From Bacteroidota bacterium (GTDB lineage: Bacteria; Bacteroidota; Bacteroidia; B-17B0; Aurantibacillaceae), in assembly GCA_023433205.1 (NCBI GenBank), contig JAEZDS010000003.1:1-33931 (forward strand): DNA of 33,931 nucleotides, given 5' to 3'. Below, one piece after another: positions 21,481-30,061 of the stretch (its first letter is position 1; each line of letters begins with the position of its first letter). The notes beneath the pieces were generated by a model, which saw only the letters and a list, made by a program, of their open reading frames with translations, ran no database searches and was not told the DNA's origin. A program made the position numbers and the translations under genes.

Positions 21481-23322
21481 ATGTCGTATTCAGAAACGCT
21501 CGATCCCTCGCAAAATACTGTCAAAGCCAATAAAGCGACTGACTCACAGGTACTGCAGTATTACCGGAGCAGACTAGCTCAATTTACAGAAGAGCATCTT
21601 AAACTTGAGAAAACCTCTGACCGCCTGAGTTTGCTGCGCCTTTTTACCGCGATAGTTTTTATCATCAGTCTGTTTTACCTGCAGAACAATTTTGCAGTTG
21701 CTGTAGCTGTTATGGTTTTTTCTCTGGCCTCCTTTATTGCATTGATGTTATATCACTCGGCAACATTGCGGAAAATAAAACTCGCGCTCACACTAAAAAA
21801 GATCAACAACGAAGAGATTCAGTATCTTGAAAAGAGAGAACTGCCTTTTTACGAGGGACTGGTGTTCCTCCAGCCCGCACATCCTTACGCTGCCGACCTT
21901 GATATCTTCGGGAAAGATTCTTTGTATCAGCACATTAACAGAACCGGCACTTACGCGGGAAGAAAAAAACTTGCTCAGTACCTGCTCACCTTATTAAAGC
22001 CAGACATGATCCTGGCCAATCAGAAAGCGTTATACGAGCTTGCACAAATGGGTGACTGGAGACAAGACCTGCTGGCACAGGCAACTTTATCGGGCGACAA
22101 CAAACAGTCTTACGACAGCCTTATTACCTGGTCGGGGGCAAAACCAACAGCGCCTGCGCGGCTGTTAACCGCATTGTCTTTTGTGATGCCGGCAATTACA
22201 CTCAGCTCTTTGCTCCTTTACTTTTTTGATGTACACCGTTATTTTCTGCTGAGTACCGCCGCGCTTTTTATAACGAACCTTACAATTATAATGACGCAGT
22301 ATGTAAGGATCAAACGTGAACTGGCTGAGTCAGGAAATGTACAGGGCAGCCTGAGGCAATACAGTCTGATGATTGGCGCCATTGAAAAAGAGAACTTTCA
22401 AAGTGAGCAGATCAACTCGCTGAAAGCGAATTTTCGTTTCAGAGACAGCCATGTAAGCGCGCAGGTCTCTGAATTTTCTTCACTGCTTGAAAGTCTTGGC
22501 ACTTTTAATAAATCTATTGGGGCAATTATTCTGAATGGATTTCTTCTTCGTCACATTCATGTGATGCGGCAGCTTTATAAATGGCGTACCGTCAATGCCT
22601 CTCACATTCCTGTCTGGCTCGATGTTATAGGGCATTTCGAGGCACTGAACAGTATGGCAAACTTTGCATTTAACAATCCGGGTTTTATTTTTCCGCAATT
22701 AAACGCTGAGAACAGGATCATGTTTCAGGACCTTGGTCATCCCCTCATCAGTGAGAAGAGCAGGGTAACCAACTCTGTGGAATTCTCTGAGGGACAGTTT
22801 ATCATTCTTACAGGCTCAAACATGTCGGGTAAAAGCACATTTTTGCGAACCCTGGGGGTGAATATGGTTCTGGCAGGCATTGGTTCTGTGGTTTGCGCAA
22901 CTTCCGCAAGTGTTCATCCTCTGCCTGTTTATGTGGCAATGCGGATCAACGATTCATTGAGCGGAGGCGATTCATATTTTCTGGCGGAGCTTAAAAGGCT
23001 TAAACAGATCATGAACGCGCTTACACGGGAGAAGGGTTTTGTTTTGCTTGATGAGATCCTTCGTGGAACAAATTCGGAAGACAAACGAACCGGCACTGTA
23101 GCAATAATTGAAAAGCTGGCGGATAAGGGCGTTATTGGTGTTATAGCGACTCATGATGTTGAAGTATGCAGGATTGTGGAAAATCGTCCGCAATCTCTTA
23201 GTAACATGTGTTTTGAGGCTGAAACAATCAACAACGATCTGTCATTTGATTATAAATTAAGAGAAGGCATCTGCAAAAATAAAAGCGCTTCTTTCCTGTT
23301 GAAAAAGCTGGAGGTGATATAA
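21481..23322 (+). CDS. Membrane-associated MutS-family ATPase
   Basis: The 613-residue protein ends in a MutS domain V: Walker A TGSNMSGKST (444-453), signature region NDSLSGGDSYFLAELKRLK, Walker B FVLLDEILRGTN (D524, E525), and the ATHD switch. The MutS core and connector helices precede it, but the mismatch-recognition domain I is absent. Instead, two TM helices lie at about 52-90 and two more at about 228-273. This is the shorter, membrane-bearing MutS-like family of Bacteroidota, annotated loosely as mismatch repair protein; it is unlikely to perform canonical mismatch repair. The substrate is unknown. It starts four bases after DUF296. Confidence 0.85.
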   Translation: MSYSETLDPSQNTVKANKATDSQVLQYYRSRLAQFTEEHLKLEKTSDRLSLLRLFTAIVFIISLFYLQNNFAVAVAVMVFSLASFIALMLYHSATLRKIKLALTLKKINNEEIQYLEKRELPFYEGLVFLQPAHPYAADLDIFGKDSLYQHINRTGTYAGRKKLAQYLLTLLKPDMILANQKALYELAQMGDWRQDLLAQATLSGDNKQSYDSLITWSGAKPTAPARLLTALSFVMPAITLSSLLLYFFDVHRYFLLSTAALFITNLTIIMTQYVRIKRELAESGNVQGSLRQYSLMIGAIEKENFQSEQINSLKANFRFRDSHVSAQVSEFSSLLESLGTFNKSIGAIILNGFLLRHIHVMRQLYKWRTVNASHIPVWLDVIGHFEALNSMANFAFNNPGFIFPQLNAENRIMFQDLGHPLISEKSRVTNSVEFSEGQFIILTGSNMSGKSTFLRTLGVNMVLAGIGSVVCATSASVHPLPVYVAMRINDSLSGGDSYFLAELKRLKQIMNALTREKGFVLLDEILRGTNSEDKRTGTVAIIEKLADKGVIGVIATHDVEVCRIVENRPQSLSNMCFEAETINNDLSFDYKLREGICKNKSASFLLKKLEVI

Positions 23323-23376
23323 AAGTAGAATCTCGTTGCAGATATTTTATACAAGCAATAGCTCAATTTTATTCTT

Positions 23377-23384
23377 TAATTTTA
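23377..23384 (+). promoter_or_regulatory. -7-like box of the pirin gene
   Basis: TAATTTTA, a near match to TAnnTTTG, lies four bases before the GTG start. No good -33 element is seen. The 66-base gap after the MutS-like gene is AT-rich and otherwise featureless. Confidence 0.3.
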
Positions 23385-23388
23385 GATT

Positions 23389-24300
23389 GTGTTAGACATC
23401 GTAATAGACTCCCGCAAAGCGGAATTAAACCCTGCACTCACTGTAAGAAGAATTCTGCCTTTTCGTTTGAGACGTATGGTAGGGCCTTTTATTTTTATGG
23501 ATCATGCAGGTCCGGTTAACCCAGGCCAAAGTAGCATGAAGTCGCTGGATGTGTTACCCCATCCACATATTGGACTTTCAACTGTTAGTTATCTTTTTGG
23601 CGGACAGGTAACGCACCGTGATAGTCTTGGCGTGCAGCAGGTGATAAAACCTGGTGAAGTAAACTGGATGACTGCAGGCAGGGGCATCTCCCATTCAGAG
23701 CGTTTTGAAGATCCTTCCACACTTTCGGGCGGACTTGAAATGATTCAAACATGGGTGGCACTTCCCGAAAAGGATGAAGAGAGCGCTCCTTCATTCAAGA
23801 ATTACACCACACAACAACTGCCCGAGTTTACTGATACAGGTATCTGGCTGCGTTTGATAGCAGGCGAAGCTTATGGTTTAAAGAGCAGTGTGGTAACCAA
23901 CTCTCCGGTTATTTATCTTCATGCTGAAGTTAAAGCCGGTGTTAGTTTTCAATTGCCGCAACAATATTCCGAACGCGGCATTTATATTGTGAAAGGTTCT
24001 CTTGAGGTGGCTGGTATAACTTATCTCCCCGGACAGTTATTGGTTTTCGCAAAAGGCAATGATCCCAACATCAGAGCTAAATCAGCAACTACACTTATGG
24101 TGCTGGGTGGAGAACCACTGGGTCACAGACATATCTGGTGGAACTTTGTTTCTTCTCGTAAGGAAAGGATTGAGCAGGCAAAAAACGACTGGAAAGAGGG
24201 CAAGATCATCCTTCCGCCTGGTGACAACCTGGAGTTTGTTCCTTTGCCTGCCGATCACAGAAAGAAGGGAGATGATCCGTCGCCCGAGGTGTTGTCGTAA
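23389..24300 (+). CDS. Pirin family protein
   Basis: The 303-residue bicupin has the pirin metal site: LPHPHIGLSTVSYLFGG (H58, H60) and WMTAGRGISHSERF (H102, E104). The N-terminus is VRRILPFRLRRMVGPFIFMD, and the C-terminal cupin contains ERGIYIVKGSLEVAG and a GEPLGHRHIWWNF motif. Pirins bind iron; bacterial members include quercetin dioxygenases and regulators of pyruvate metabolism, and the activity of this one is not predictable. The start is GTG 23389, directly giving the usual (V/M)LDIVIDSRK beginning. It ends 67 bases from the convergent T9SS gene; no clear terminator is seen there beyond T-rich sequence. Confidence 0.93.
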   Translation: MLDIVIDSRKAELNPALTVRRILPFRLRRMVGPFIFMDHAGPVNPGQSSMKSLDVLPHPHIGLSTVSYLFGGQVTHRDSLGVQQVIKPGEVNWMTAGRGISHSERFEDPSTLSGGLEMIQTWVALPEKDEESAPSFKNYTTQQLPEFTDTGIWLRLIAGEAYGLKSSVVTNSPVIYLHAEVKAGVSFQLPQQYSERGIYIVKGSLEVAGITYLPGQLLVFAKGNDPNIRAKSATTLMVLGGEPLGHRHIWWNFVSSRKERIEQAKNDWKEGKIILPPGDNLEFVPLPADHRKKGDDPSPEVLS

Positions 24301-24367
24301 ATAAGCCTGTTTGTTTCCGGAAGGAAGTGGTTTTTGTTTTTGGAAATTAATACCAGAATGGATTTTT

Positions 24368-25996
24368 TTACTCAATCTTGAGTAATTTGTGATAGTACGA
24401 CTGTGTGCCGCAATTAATTTTTACAGTATAGACTCCAGAACTGAGATTCTGTAAGTTCAATATATTCACCTCATTCTCTTTATCGTAACGTATTGGAATT
24501 AGTACTCCTGTTGAACTATATAACGTGATAAGGCAATTACTGCCGCATTTGATATTAGTAAGGGCTTTAGCAGGGTTCGGAAAAAGTACAGGTTCCATTT
24601 GAGCATTTATAGATCCGATTCCGGTACAATTCTTGGAGGTTATTTGAGAGGAGCATCCGTTATTTTTATCGATTGCCTGCAAAGTAAAAGTTAAGGGCTC
24701 TGTCGCCGTAAATGATTGACCAGTGACTGAATGTCCTGATCCTGAAAAAATCCAAATGGGAACAACCGCAGAGTCTGCATTGAAAGGAGATTGTGATGGA
24801 ATTCCAGTGCTACTTTGGTTGACTATGAGATCTCCTTGTGTAACACATAGCTGATTAATTCCATTGACAGAGTATTGAGCGTTCGGCTTGTACATATTCT
24901 TGTAGAATATAAAAGTAGTATCCCTGTAACACTGGGAAATAGTGCTTGTGATTCGAAGGCTGTATGTATTCTCAGCGTATAGACTATCCGGCAAGTTGTA
25001 ATTCCAAAAGCTCAAAGTGTTTGAATTGGAGGTGCCCTGAGCGAAAGACCAGTCATAAGAAATATTGAAAGTTGAACCTTTGATTGAAGCTAGAACCTGG
25101 ACGAGGCTACTTGGCGTGTGACAGGTAATTGTGTGCGTTGGAATTACCAGAGATTGAATAACGGGAGGCACGGTGTCCTTCAGTATTGATATTGGAATTT
25201 TTGTCACACAGAAAGAGCTGTCATCCCGCACAATTGCAGTGTGATTTCCAGCGGAAATCACCGTAAAGGATGTCTGTGAAGAAAGTGAATAATTTATGAT
25301 TGATGCAGTGGGAGGCAAAAGAGTGTATGACATAGGATTCCCCGGAGGATCAGTCATGCCATGGAGTGAGACTGTAATTATCGAAGCAGATCCGCAACCT
25401 AAGGTGAACTGCATGGGACTCGATGTAACTGACATAGTTGGATAAGAGCCAATACTTAGAACAGTGAAGCCTACGGCAGCTCTGCATCCGTTAGTAGTAT
25501 CTGTCACTACATAGGTAAAATTACCGGGAGTGAGTGGCATAAACGTGTTTGTATTTAAGCTAAGCGTACCACCATGTGGCGATAATATAGTCTGATCTAT
25601 ATTAGGATTTAACACCAGAAGTGTGACTGGAACTATGGGTGTTTTGCAGGAGGACTGCTGAATGGCTGGTGACACAGTGCCAGAAGGAGCAATGGTATTG
25701 ATGCTTACTGCCAGTGTTTGTGACGAAATGATGTTGCCATCTGAAGCTACTACAGAGTAAATGCCAGGGGTGTTTAAAACTACAGCGGGGCCGGTGAAAT
25801 TAGTATTAGGACCAGTCCACGTGTAGGAAACAGGCGATGAATGAGTACTGTAAGCGCTAACTTGTAGACTTGGACTGCTGCAGGTGAGAGTATAGAATCC
25901 AGTGGAACTAGTAACCGTGAAGCTCAAGTTTTGTGCCTGATGCGTAACCAGTATGAAGCTGAATATAAACTGCCATATAATTCGACTTGACGACAT
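24368..25996 (-). CDS. T9SS-sorted secreted protein with Ig/PKD-like repeats
   Basis: The 542-residue protein has a signal peptide (MSSSRIIWQFIFSFILVTHQ) and then repeated Ig/PKD-like segments, recognisable by YTWTGPNTNFTGP, GIYSVVASDGN and TPGNFTYVVTDTTNGCRA. The C-terminal T9SS type A domain reads PVLFPNPAKALTNIKCG and ends NLSSGVYTVKINCG. It should be exported and attached to the cell surface. It is related in style, not closely in sequence, to the three tandem adhesins. ATG 25996 sits four bases after a perfect -7 box. It is convergent with the pirin gene. No enzymatic domain is visible. Confidence 0.88.
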   Translation of the reverse strand: MSSSRIIWQFIFSFILVTHQAQNLSFTVTSSTGFYTLTCSSPSLQVSAYSTHSSPVSYTWTGPNTNFTGPAVVLNTPGIYSVVASDGNIISSQTLAVSINTIAPSGTVSPAIQQSSCKTPIVPVTLLVLNPNIDQTILSPHGGTLSLNTNTFMPLTPGNFTYVVTDTTNGCRAAVGFTVLSIGSYPTMSVTSSPMQFTLGCGSASIITVSLHGMTDPPGNPMSYTLLPPTASIINYSLSSQTSFTVISAGNHTAIVRDDSSFCVTKIPISILKDTVPPVIQSLVIPTHTITCHTPSSLVQVLASIKGSTFNISYDWSFAQGTSNSNTLSFWNYNLPDSLYAENTYSLRITSTISQCYRDTTFIFYKNMYKPNAQYSVNGINQLCVTQGDLIVNQSSTGIPSQSPFNADSAVVPIWIFSGSGHSVTGQSFTATEPLTFTLQAIDKNNGCSSQITSKNCTGIGSINAQMEPVLFPNPAKALTNIKCGSNCLITLYSSTGVLIPIRYDKENEVNILNLQNLSSGVYTVKINCGTQSYYHKLLKIE

Positions 25997-26000
25997 TTAC

Positions 26001-26008
26001 CAAATGTA
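26001..26008 (-). promoter_or_regulatory. -7 box of the 542-residue T9SS gene
   Basis: TACATTTG (minus strand) is a perfect TAnnTTTG match four bases before the ATG; no matching -33 element at 19 nt. Another predicted leaderless start. Confidence 0.45.
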
Positions 26009-26099
26009 ACTCCAAGGTAATAATAAAATATAACAAGTAACAAGTCCATGGCACGATACACAATTCATCCTTTTGGGTGGTTGTGATTTGCAAAGCCCC

Positions 26100-26810
26100 T
26101 TAATCCGTCATCAAATTCACCGCGTTAACGATCCTCTTGCCTCTTTTGTGTTTTTTCAGCAGCCTGTACATTTTAATGTCTGTGATGATCTCACGAACAT
26201 CTACGTTAAAGGCTATTGATGTAAAAAACCCGTCGAAGCTGAATTCCTTAACCTGATTAAAAAGCATTTTTCGGTAACCCACCACGCCTTTAAGTCCGAA
26301 CCACCTTATGGGTTTAAAGGTTCCGGAAAGTCCGAAATGGCTCATGGCTATAATGCCTTCTTCTACTTTGTAGATCTCGTCGGTATTGAAATTTTTCCAG
26401 CGTAGTCTGTTCCAGCCTCCTGCAAGTTCAAGGGGCATACCCAATGAAAAAAATCTGCTGTCGTGGTATTGAAATTCAAGATTGATGCTGCCGTACTGTA
26501 TATCAATCAGCCTGCCTACGTCAATTGAATCAATTGTCTCTTTGAACGCGTTCAGGTCTTCATTTAAACCGGAGTAACCTAACGCAACGCGCAATTTGTT
26601 ATTGAGCAGCACGCCCAGGTCGTAACCCCTGATAAAAAGTGATTGACCCTGGTAAAATGTTACGCGGTTATCGAATTTGAATTGAGGGCGCACGAGTTTT
26701 GGTTCCATTATTTTAATGGAATCACTAATGAACTGTTCCTCAGTATTCTGAGAATTCAGCTGGGCGGCAAATGCGGCACATAAAATGGTGACTGTAAGTA
26801 TCTTCTTCAT
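26100..26810 (-). CDS. Predicted outer-membrane beta-barrel-like protein
   Basis: From ATG 26810 the protein is 236 residues, with a signal peptide (MKKILTVTILCAAFAAQLNS) ending before QNTEEQF. The rest alternates aromatic and polar residues in strand-like segments (KFDNRVTFYQGQSLFIRGYD, LRVALGYSGLNEDL, INLEFQYHDSRFFSLGM, FGLKGVVGYRK), which fits a small outer-membrane barrel. The C-terminus turns basic (LLKKHKRGKRIVNAVNL), which is odd for a barrel and may be a soluble tail. I do not recognise the family. The extension to 26855 is rejected, since it would displace the signal peptide. It stands alone, about 100 bases upstream of the T9SS gene on the same strand. Confidence 0.65.
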   Translation of the reverse strand: MKKILTVTILCAAFAAQLNSQNTEEQFISDSIKIMEPKLVRPQFKFDNRVTFYQGQSLFIRGYDLGVLLNNKLRVALGYSGLNEDLNAFKETIDSIDVGRLIDIQYGSINLEFQYHDSRFFSLGMPLELAGGWNRLRWKNFNTDEIYKVEEGIIAMSHFGLSGTFKPIRWFGLKGVVGYRKMLFNQVKEFSFDGFFTSIAFNVDVREIITDIKMYRLLKKHKRGKRIVNAVNLMTD

Positions 26811-27121
26811 AGAATTCCTCGACTGAGTTTGAATGCCGGGAGGTGCAATGACCAATCAAATTAGAGGCCAGCATTGATGTGAGTGAGGGATAAAGTGTAA
26901 TGCGCAGAGCGTGCCCGGCCCCTATGCGGAGGTCAACATTTTAGCAGAAAACTTAAAGCTTGACAGATAATACCCTCCACCTTAACCATACAATAGAGCA
27001 CATACAGAAGCAGCAATGCCACCATATTCCAGCCAGCAGTTCGCTTCTGCACGTGCAGAAATTAACACAGTCCCAATAACCTAACGCCTGATTCCCAGTT
27101 CAGTCAACACCGAAGGTGATA
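26811..27121. other. 311-base gene-free stretch
   Basis: No frame with coding character. The only structure seen is a perfect 16-base palindrome at 27045-27060, listed separately. No tRNA-like fold and no T-tract terminator for the KamA-type gene were found. Confidence 0.5.
27045..27060. repeat. 16-bp perfect palindrome
   Basis: TTCTGCACGTGCAGAA lies 62 bases downstream of the KamA-type gene stop. It lacks a T-tract in either direction. A shortened relative, TCTGCGTGCAGA, occurs at about 30042-30053 upstream of the same two-gene unit. It could be a protein-binding site or a 3' processing hairpin. Confidence 0.4.
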
Positions 27122-28477
27122 CTACTCCAGATCATGCGGACCGCTGCTAATTGAGTCTTCCTCATAAACCTGTTGCAGTTCATCCTCAAAAAAGAATTTC
27201 TCTTCGCCGAAAGCGGGTTTCAGGTCATCTATCCACACTGCCTTGTCATCGTACTCCGCGAAAAATGGTTTGGCCACCCAGTCAGGATTTCTGCCCTGTA
27301 AAAAACGCAGGGTCATTATTTTTTTCTTCACACCATTATGCGGTGCTTCGCTTATGCCGAGCACCTGCACCTTGCCAGGGTTGCAGCTCATGCTGGGCCC
27401 CCTTACAGTGCGGCACACGCCGCTTACCTGCTGGTAGGCACTCTGAAAGATCTCCCAGGCGCGTACCAGTGGCACCGAAAAATAATCCTGCGCGCCGGTG
27501 TCTCTTGCAAGGAACATATAATATGGAATACAATTGTGATTTACCTGTTTGCGCCACATCTCTGCCCACAGATCGGGATCGTCGTTAATATTTTTCATAA
27601 CCGGCGATTGGGTGCGGATCTGCGCACCAGTGGCACGCACAGCTTTAATGGCATCTTTCACCGCCTCAGTGCTCATCTCAACGGGATGGTTGAAGTGCGC
27701 CATGATGGTCAGGTTCTTGCCACTTTTTACGATCTTCTCAAACAATTCCAGAATTGCGGGAGCGTCATCGTCGGTGGTGAATTTGTAAGGCCAGTACCCC
27801 AGAGCTTTGGTGCCTATCCTTATGGTTTGAAGATTGGGCAGGTCAGCTTCAAGCAGAGGTTCAATGTAAGAGGCCAGGTTCTTGGCCTTCATGATCATTG
27901 GATCACCACCGGTAAATAGAATATCGGTTACTTCTGTATGTTCTTTAATGTACTTCACCAGCAGCTCGGTTTCACGCATGGCGAATTTCCATTCGTCCAT
28001 TCCCACAAACTGTGGCCAGCGGAAACAAAAAGTACAGTATGCATGACAGGTTTGTCCGTTGCTTGGAAAAAACAAAACCGTTTGTTTGTATTTGTGCTGC
28101 ATACCGGTTAATCGTACGCCATCAATCATGGGCACGTTGTGCTCCATCTGCCCTGCAGGATGGGGATTCAGCTGCAGCCTGATCTCGTGCGCGGTCTTTT
28201 TAACCTCGTCTTTCGTTCCTTTTCTTCTTAAGACCTCAGCCATTTTTTCGTAATGCTCAGGCGACAACATATCTTTCTGCGGAAAAGTGAGGATAAAAAT
28301 GGGATCATTGGGAACATTGTCCCAGTTTATCAGTTCTTCAACTACGTAATTATTGGTTTTGAAAGGCAATACGTTGCCCACAACTTCAATCTGAAACTGT
28401 TGCTCTTCACTTAAACGTGCTACCTGAGGGATCTGACGAAAGTTGTTGAGCAGGTACGATTTGTAGACTTTTTTCAT
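27122..28477 (-). CDS. KamA-family radical SAM enzyme (lysine 2,3-aminomutase-like)
   Basis: The 451-residue protein has the KamA radical SAM motif CHAYCTFCFRWPQ (C144, C148, C151 for the 4Fe-4S cluster) and FTGGDPM (189-195) for SAM binding. Lysine 2,3-aminomutases bind PLP through a lysine in a glycine-rich PGGGGK segment. Here the corresponding place reads GPSMSCNPGKVQV, with K369 present but the glycine run lost. Thus it is KamA-like but perhaps not a standard lysine enzyme; another amino-acid or peptide substrate is possible. It follows an aminotransferase by two bases in one transcript, suggesting a pathway in which a beta-amino acid is made and then transaminated, or the reverse. Confidence 0.85.
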   Translation of the reverse strand: MKKVYKSYLLNNFRQIPQVARLSEEQQFQIEVVGNVLPFKTNNYVVEELINWDNVPNDPIFILTFPQKDMLSPEHYEKMAEVLRRKGTKDEVKKTAHEIRLQLNPHPAGQMEHNVPMIDGVRLTGMQHKYKQTVLFFPSNGQTCHAYCTFCFRWPQFVGMDEWKFAMRETELLVKYIKEHTEVTDILFTGGDPMIMKAKNLASYIEPLLEADLPNLQTIRIGTKALGYWPYKFTTDDDAPAILELFEKIVKSGKNLTIMAHFNHPVEMSTEAVKDAIKAVRATGAQIRTQSPVMKNINDDPDLWAEMWRKQVNHNCIPYYMFLARDTGAQDYFSVPLVRAWEIFQSAYQQVSGVCRTVRGPSMSCNPGKVQVLGISEAPHNGVKKKIMTLRFLQGRNPDWVAKPFFAEYDDKAVWIDDLKPAFGEEKFFFEDELQQVYEEDSISSGPHDLE

Positions 28478-28479
28478 GG

Positions 28480-29799
28480 TTACTTTTTATTTTTTGCCTG
28501 CAGCCAGGTGGAGATGGCTGAAGCGCCATCTATCACACGGGGACAGTAGGTTTTATTAAAATGATCGGGCAATGGTTTTGAGAGTGATATAGTGCGGGCT
28601 GCAGCCAGCGCCGCTGCACCATCAAAATCAACATAAGCCAGCCGTGCGGTGAGTTCTTCCTGCGGACGGTGAAATGAGCTGCCAGGCAGAATTGCAACGC
28701 CTGTTTCTTCGAGCAATCTCTCACATAATTCTTTGGATGTGCTGATGCCTGCTTTGCGCAGGGTTTTCATGTGTGAAGAGAAATCAAGGAAAAGGTAGAA
28801 GCCCCCGAGTGGTTCGTTTACTTTTACGCCGCCTTTGTTGAGGATGCGCGTAATCTCCAGCCCAACATTGCTTAATATCTTTCGAACATGCCAGAGATAT
28901 TCCTCAATGTCGGTACCGCCTTTAAAAGCTGATACGGCTGCGTACTGAATTGGCGCGCTCACTGAAGTGTAAGTTTCACTTGCAACTGCGGCCATTTTAT
29001 CGGCCAGCCAGCGCAGGTGTGTAGGAAATGTAAAAGTGCCAAGGCGCCAGCCGCCGGCCCCACACCATTTTGAAAGTCCCGAGCTTACGATGGTTCCTTC
29101 AGGATAAAACCTGCCTATGGAAACGTGCTTGCCTTCGTGGTGAAGCTGACCATAGATCTCATCTGAAAGAATAAGTATGTTGTGCTCACGGGCAAGGTCT
29201 GCAATTTTCTCCAGGGTTTTTTCATTGAACGTAACGCCATCTGGGTTTCCGGGATAGTTCAGGATCATCAGGGCGGGCTTGTTCTTGTCTTCACGATTTT
29301 CCAGGAATTCCCTGAACAGTGATGGGGTGAGCTGCCATTTATCTTTATAGGTGCTGTGGATCACAGATATTTTTTTCCCCAGTATCAGTGCCTGTGGAAT
29401 ATATGAGACCCAGCATGGACTTACAATAATTATTTCACCATTAAAAACAAGCTGTAACAAAAATACCAGTTCTTTGGAACCAGGTCCTATCAGCACGCTC
29501 TCAGGGTCTGATACAATCTCGTCCTTGATGCGGTGAAATTCCGCCACAGTTTCCCTGAGAAGCGGCAAGCCTTTAACATTAAGATAATCTTTTTGCGCGG
29601 CGTTCAAACGAAGTCCTTCAACAACAGAATCAGGAACGGGAAAAGGTGATTGCCCCAGGCCAAACCGGTAAACAGTTTTGCCTGCAGCCATCATTTGTTT
29701 TGATCGCTCGTTTATTGCAAGGGTGTCTGATTCGCCGATGTCACCTACCAGCGGATTTAGACAACTGGGATTTATAATGAGATTTTTTTTTGCTTGCAT
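28480..29799 (-). CDS. PLP-dependent aminotransferase, class I/II fold
   Basis: The 439-residue fold type I aminotransferase has NYPGNPDGVTF (N185), ILSDEIYGQLHHEG (D213, Y216) and SSGLSKWCGAGGWRLG with the PLP lysine K244 and R252. These are the standard cofactor residues of aspartate-aminotransferase-like enzymes. The N-terminus is a little longer than usual (INPSCLNPLVGDIGESDTL). The substrate cannot be read from sequence. It is immediately upstream of the KamA-type gene (two-base gap), so their reactions are probably sequential. ATG 29799 is preferred over GTG 29802. An AT-rich -7-like box (TAAATTTA) lies three bases before it. Confidence 0.9.
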   Translation of the reverse strand: MQAKKNLIINPSCLNPLVGDIGESDTLAINERSKQMMAAGKTVYRFGLGQSPFPVPDSVVEGLRLNAAQKDYLNVKGLPLLRETVAEFHRIKDEIVSDPESVLIGPGSKELVFLLQLVFNGEIIIVSPCWVSYIPQALILGKKISVIHSTYKDKWQLTPSLFREFLENREDKNKPALMILNYPGNPDGVTFNEKTLEKIADLAREHNILILSDEIYGQLHHEGKHVSIGRFYPEGTIVSSGLSKWCGAGGWRLGTFTFPTHLRWLADKMAAVASETYTSVSAPIQYAAVSAFKGGTDIEEYLWHVRKILSNVGLEITRILNKGGVKVNEPLGGFYLFLDFSSHMKTLRKAGISTSKELCERLLEETGVAILPGSSFHRPQEELTARLAYVDFDGAAALAAARTISLSKPLPDHFNKTYCPRVIDGASAISTWLQAKNKK

Positions 29800-29802
29800 C
29801 AC

Positions 29803-29810
29803 TAAATTTA
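29803..29810 (-). promoter_or_regulatory. -7-like box of the aminotransferase-KamA unit
   Basis: TAAATTTA, three bases before ATG 29799 on the minus strand, partly matches TAnnTTTG. The region is AT-rich, so chance is possible. Confidence 0.3.
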
Positions 29811-29999
29811 CATTTTTAGAAATTCATCAGCCTGTTTTGCGGCGCAAACATGCGACATTTATATTTTTTTATCAAAAATTTTTCGGTGAATATTTTCTGA
29901 TGGTGTTCCAATAAAATTCTGTGCCGCTGTTATAACGGATTGTGGGTTGCCTGTTAATAATACTTTATTGGTGCAGCACAGTGGAAGTATCACAGCATT

Positions 30000-30040
30000 G
30001 CTGATCATACAGGTGAATGATGATCAGCGCGTTTTTTTTT
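30000..30040 (+). terminator. Orphan plus-strand intrinsic terminator
   Basis: GCTGATCAT (30000-30008) pairs perfectly with ATGATCAGC (30020-30028) across an 11-nt loop, followed by GCG and nine T residues (30032-30040). The structure works only in plus orientation, but the flanking protein genes are both on the minus strand. It may terminate an unannotated plus-strand RNA. Confidence 0.55.
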
Positions 30041-30061
30041 CTCTGCGTGCAGAAAAAAGGA

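Noticed and set aside
24301..24367. Bidirectional terminator between pirin and the T9SS gene
   Set aside because: Only a weak TTCC/GGAA stem precedes the T-rich tract; not strong enough to call.
26811..27121. tRNA or riboswitch in the gene-free stretch
   Set aside because: No cloverleaf, no TTCGANNC arm in proper context and no known aptamer core could be seen.
27151..27919. Several plus-strand ORFs of up to 193 codons
   Set aside because: They are antisense to the KamA-type gene, which has clear catalytic motifs; no family features.
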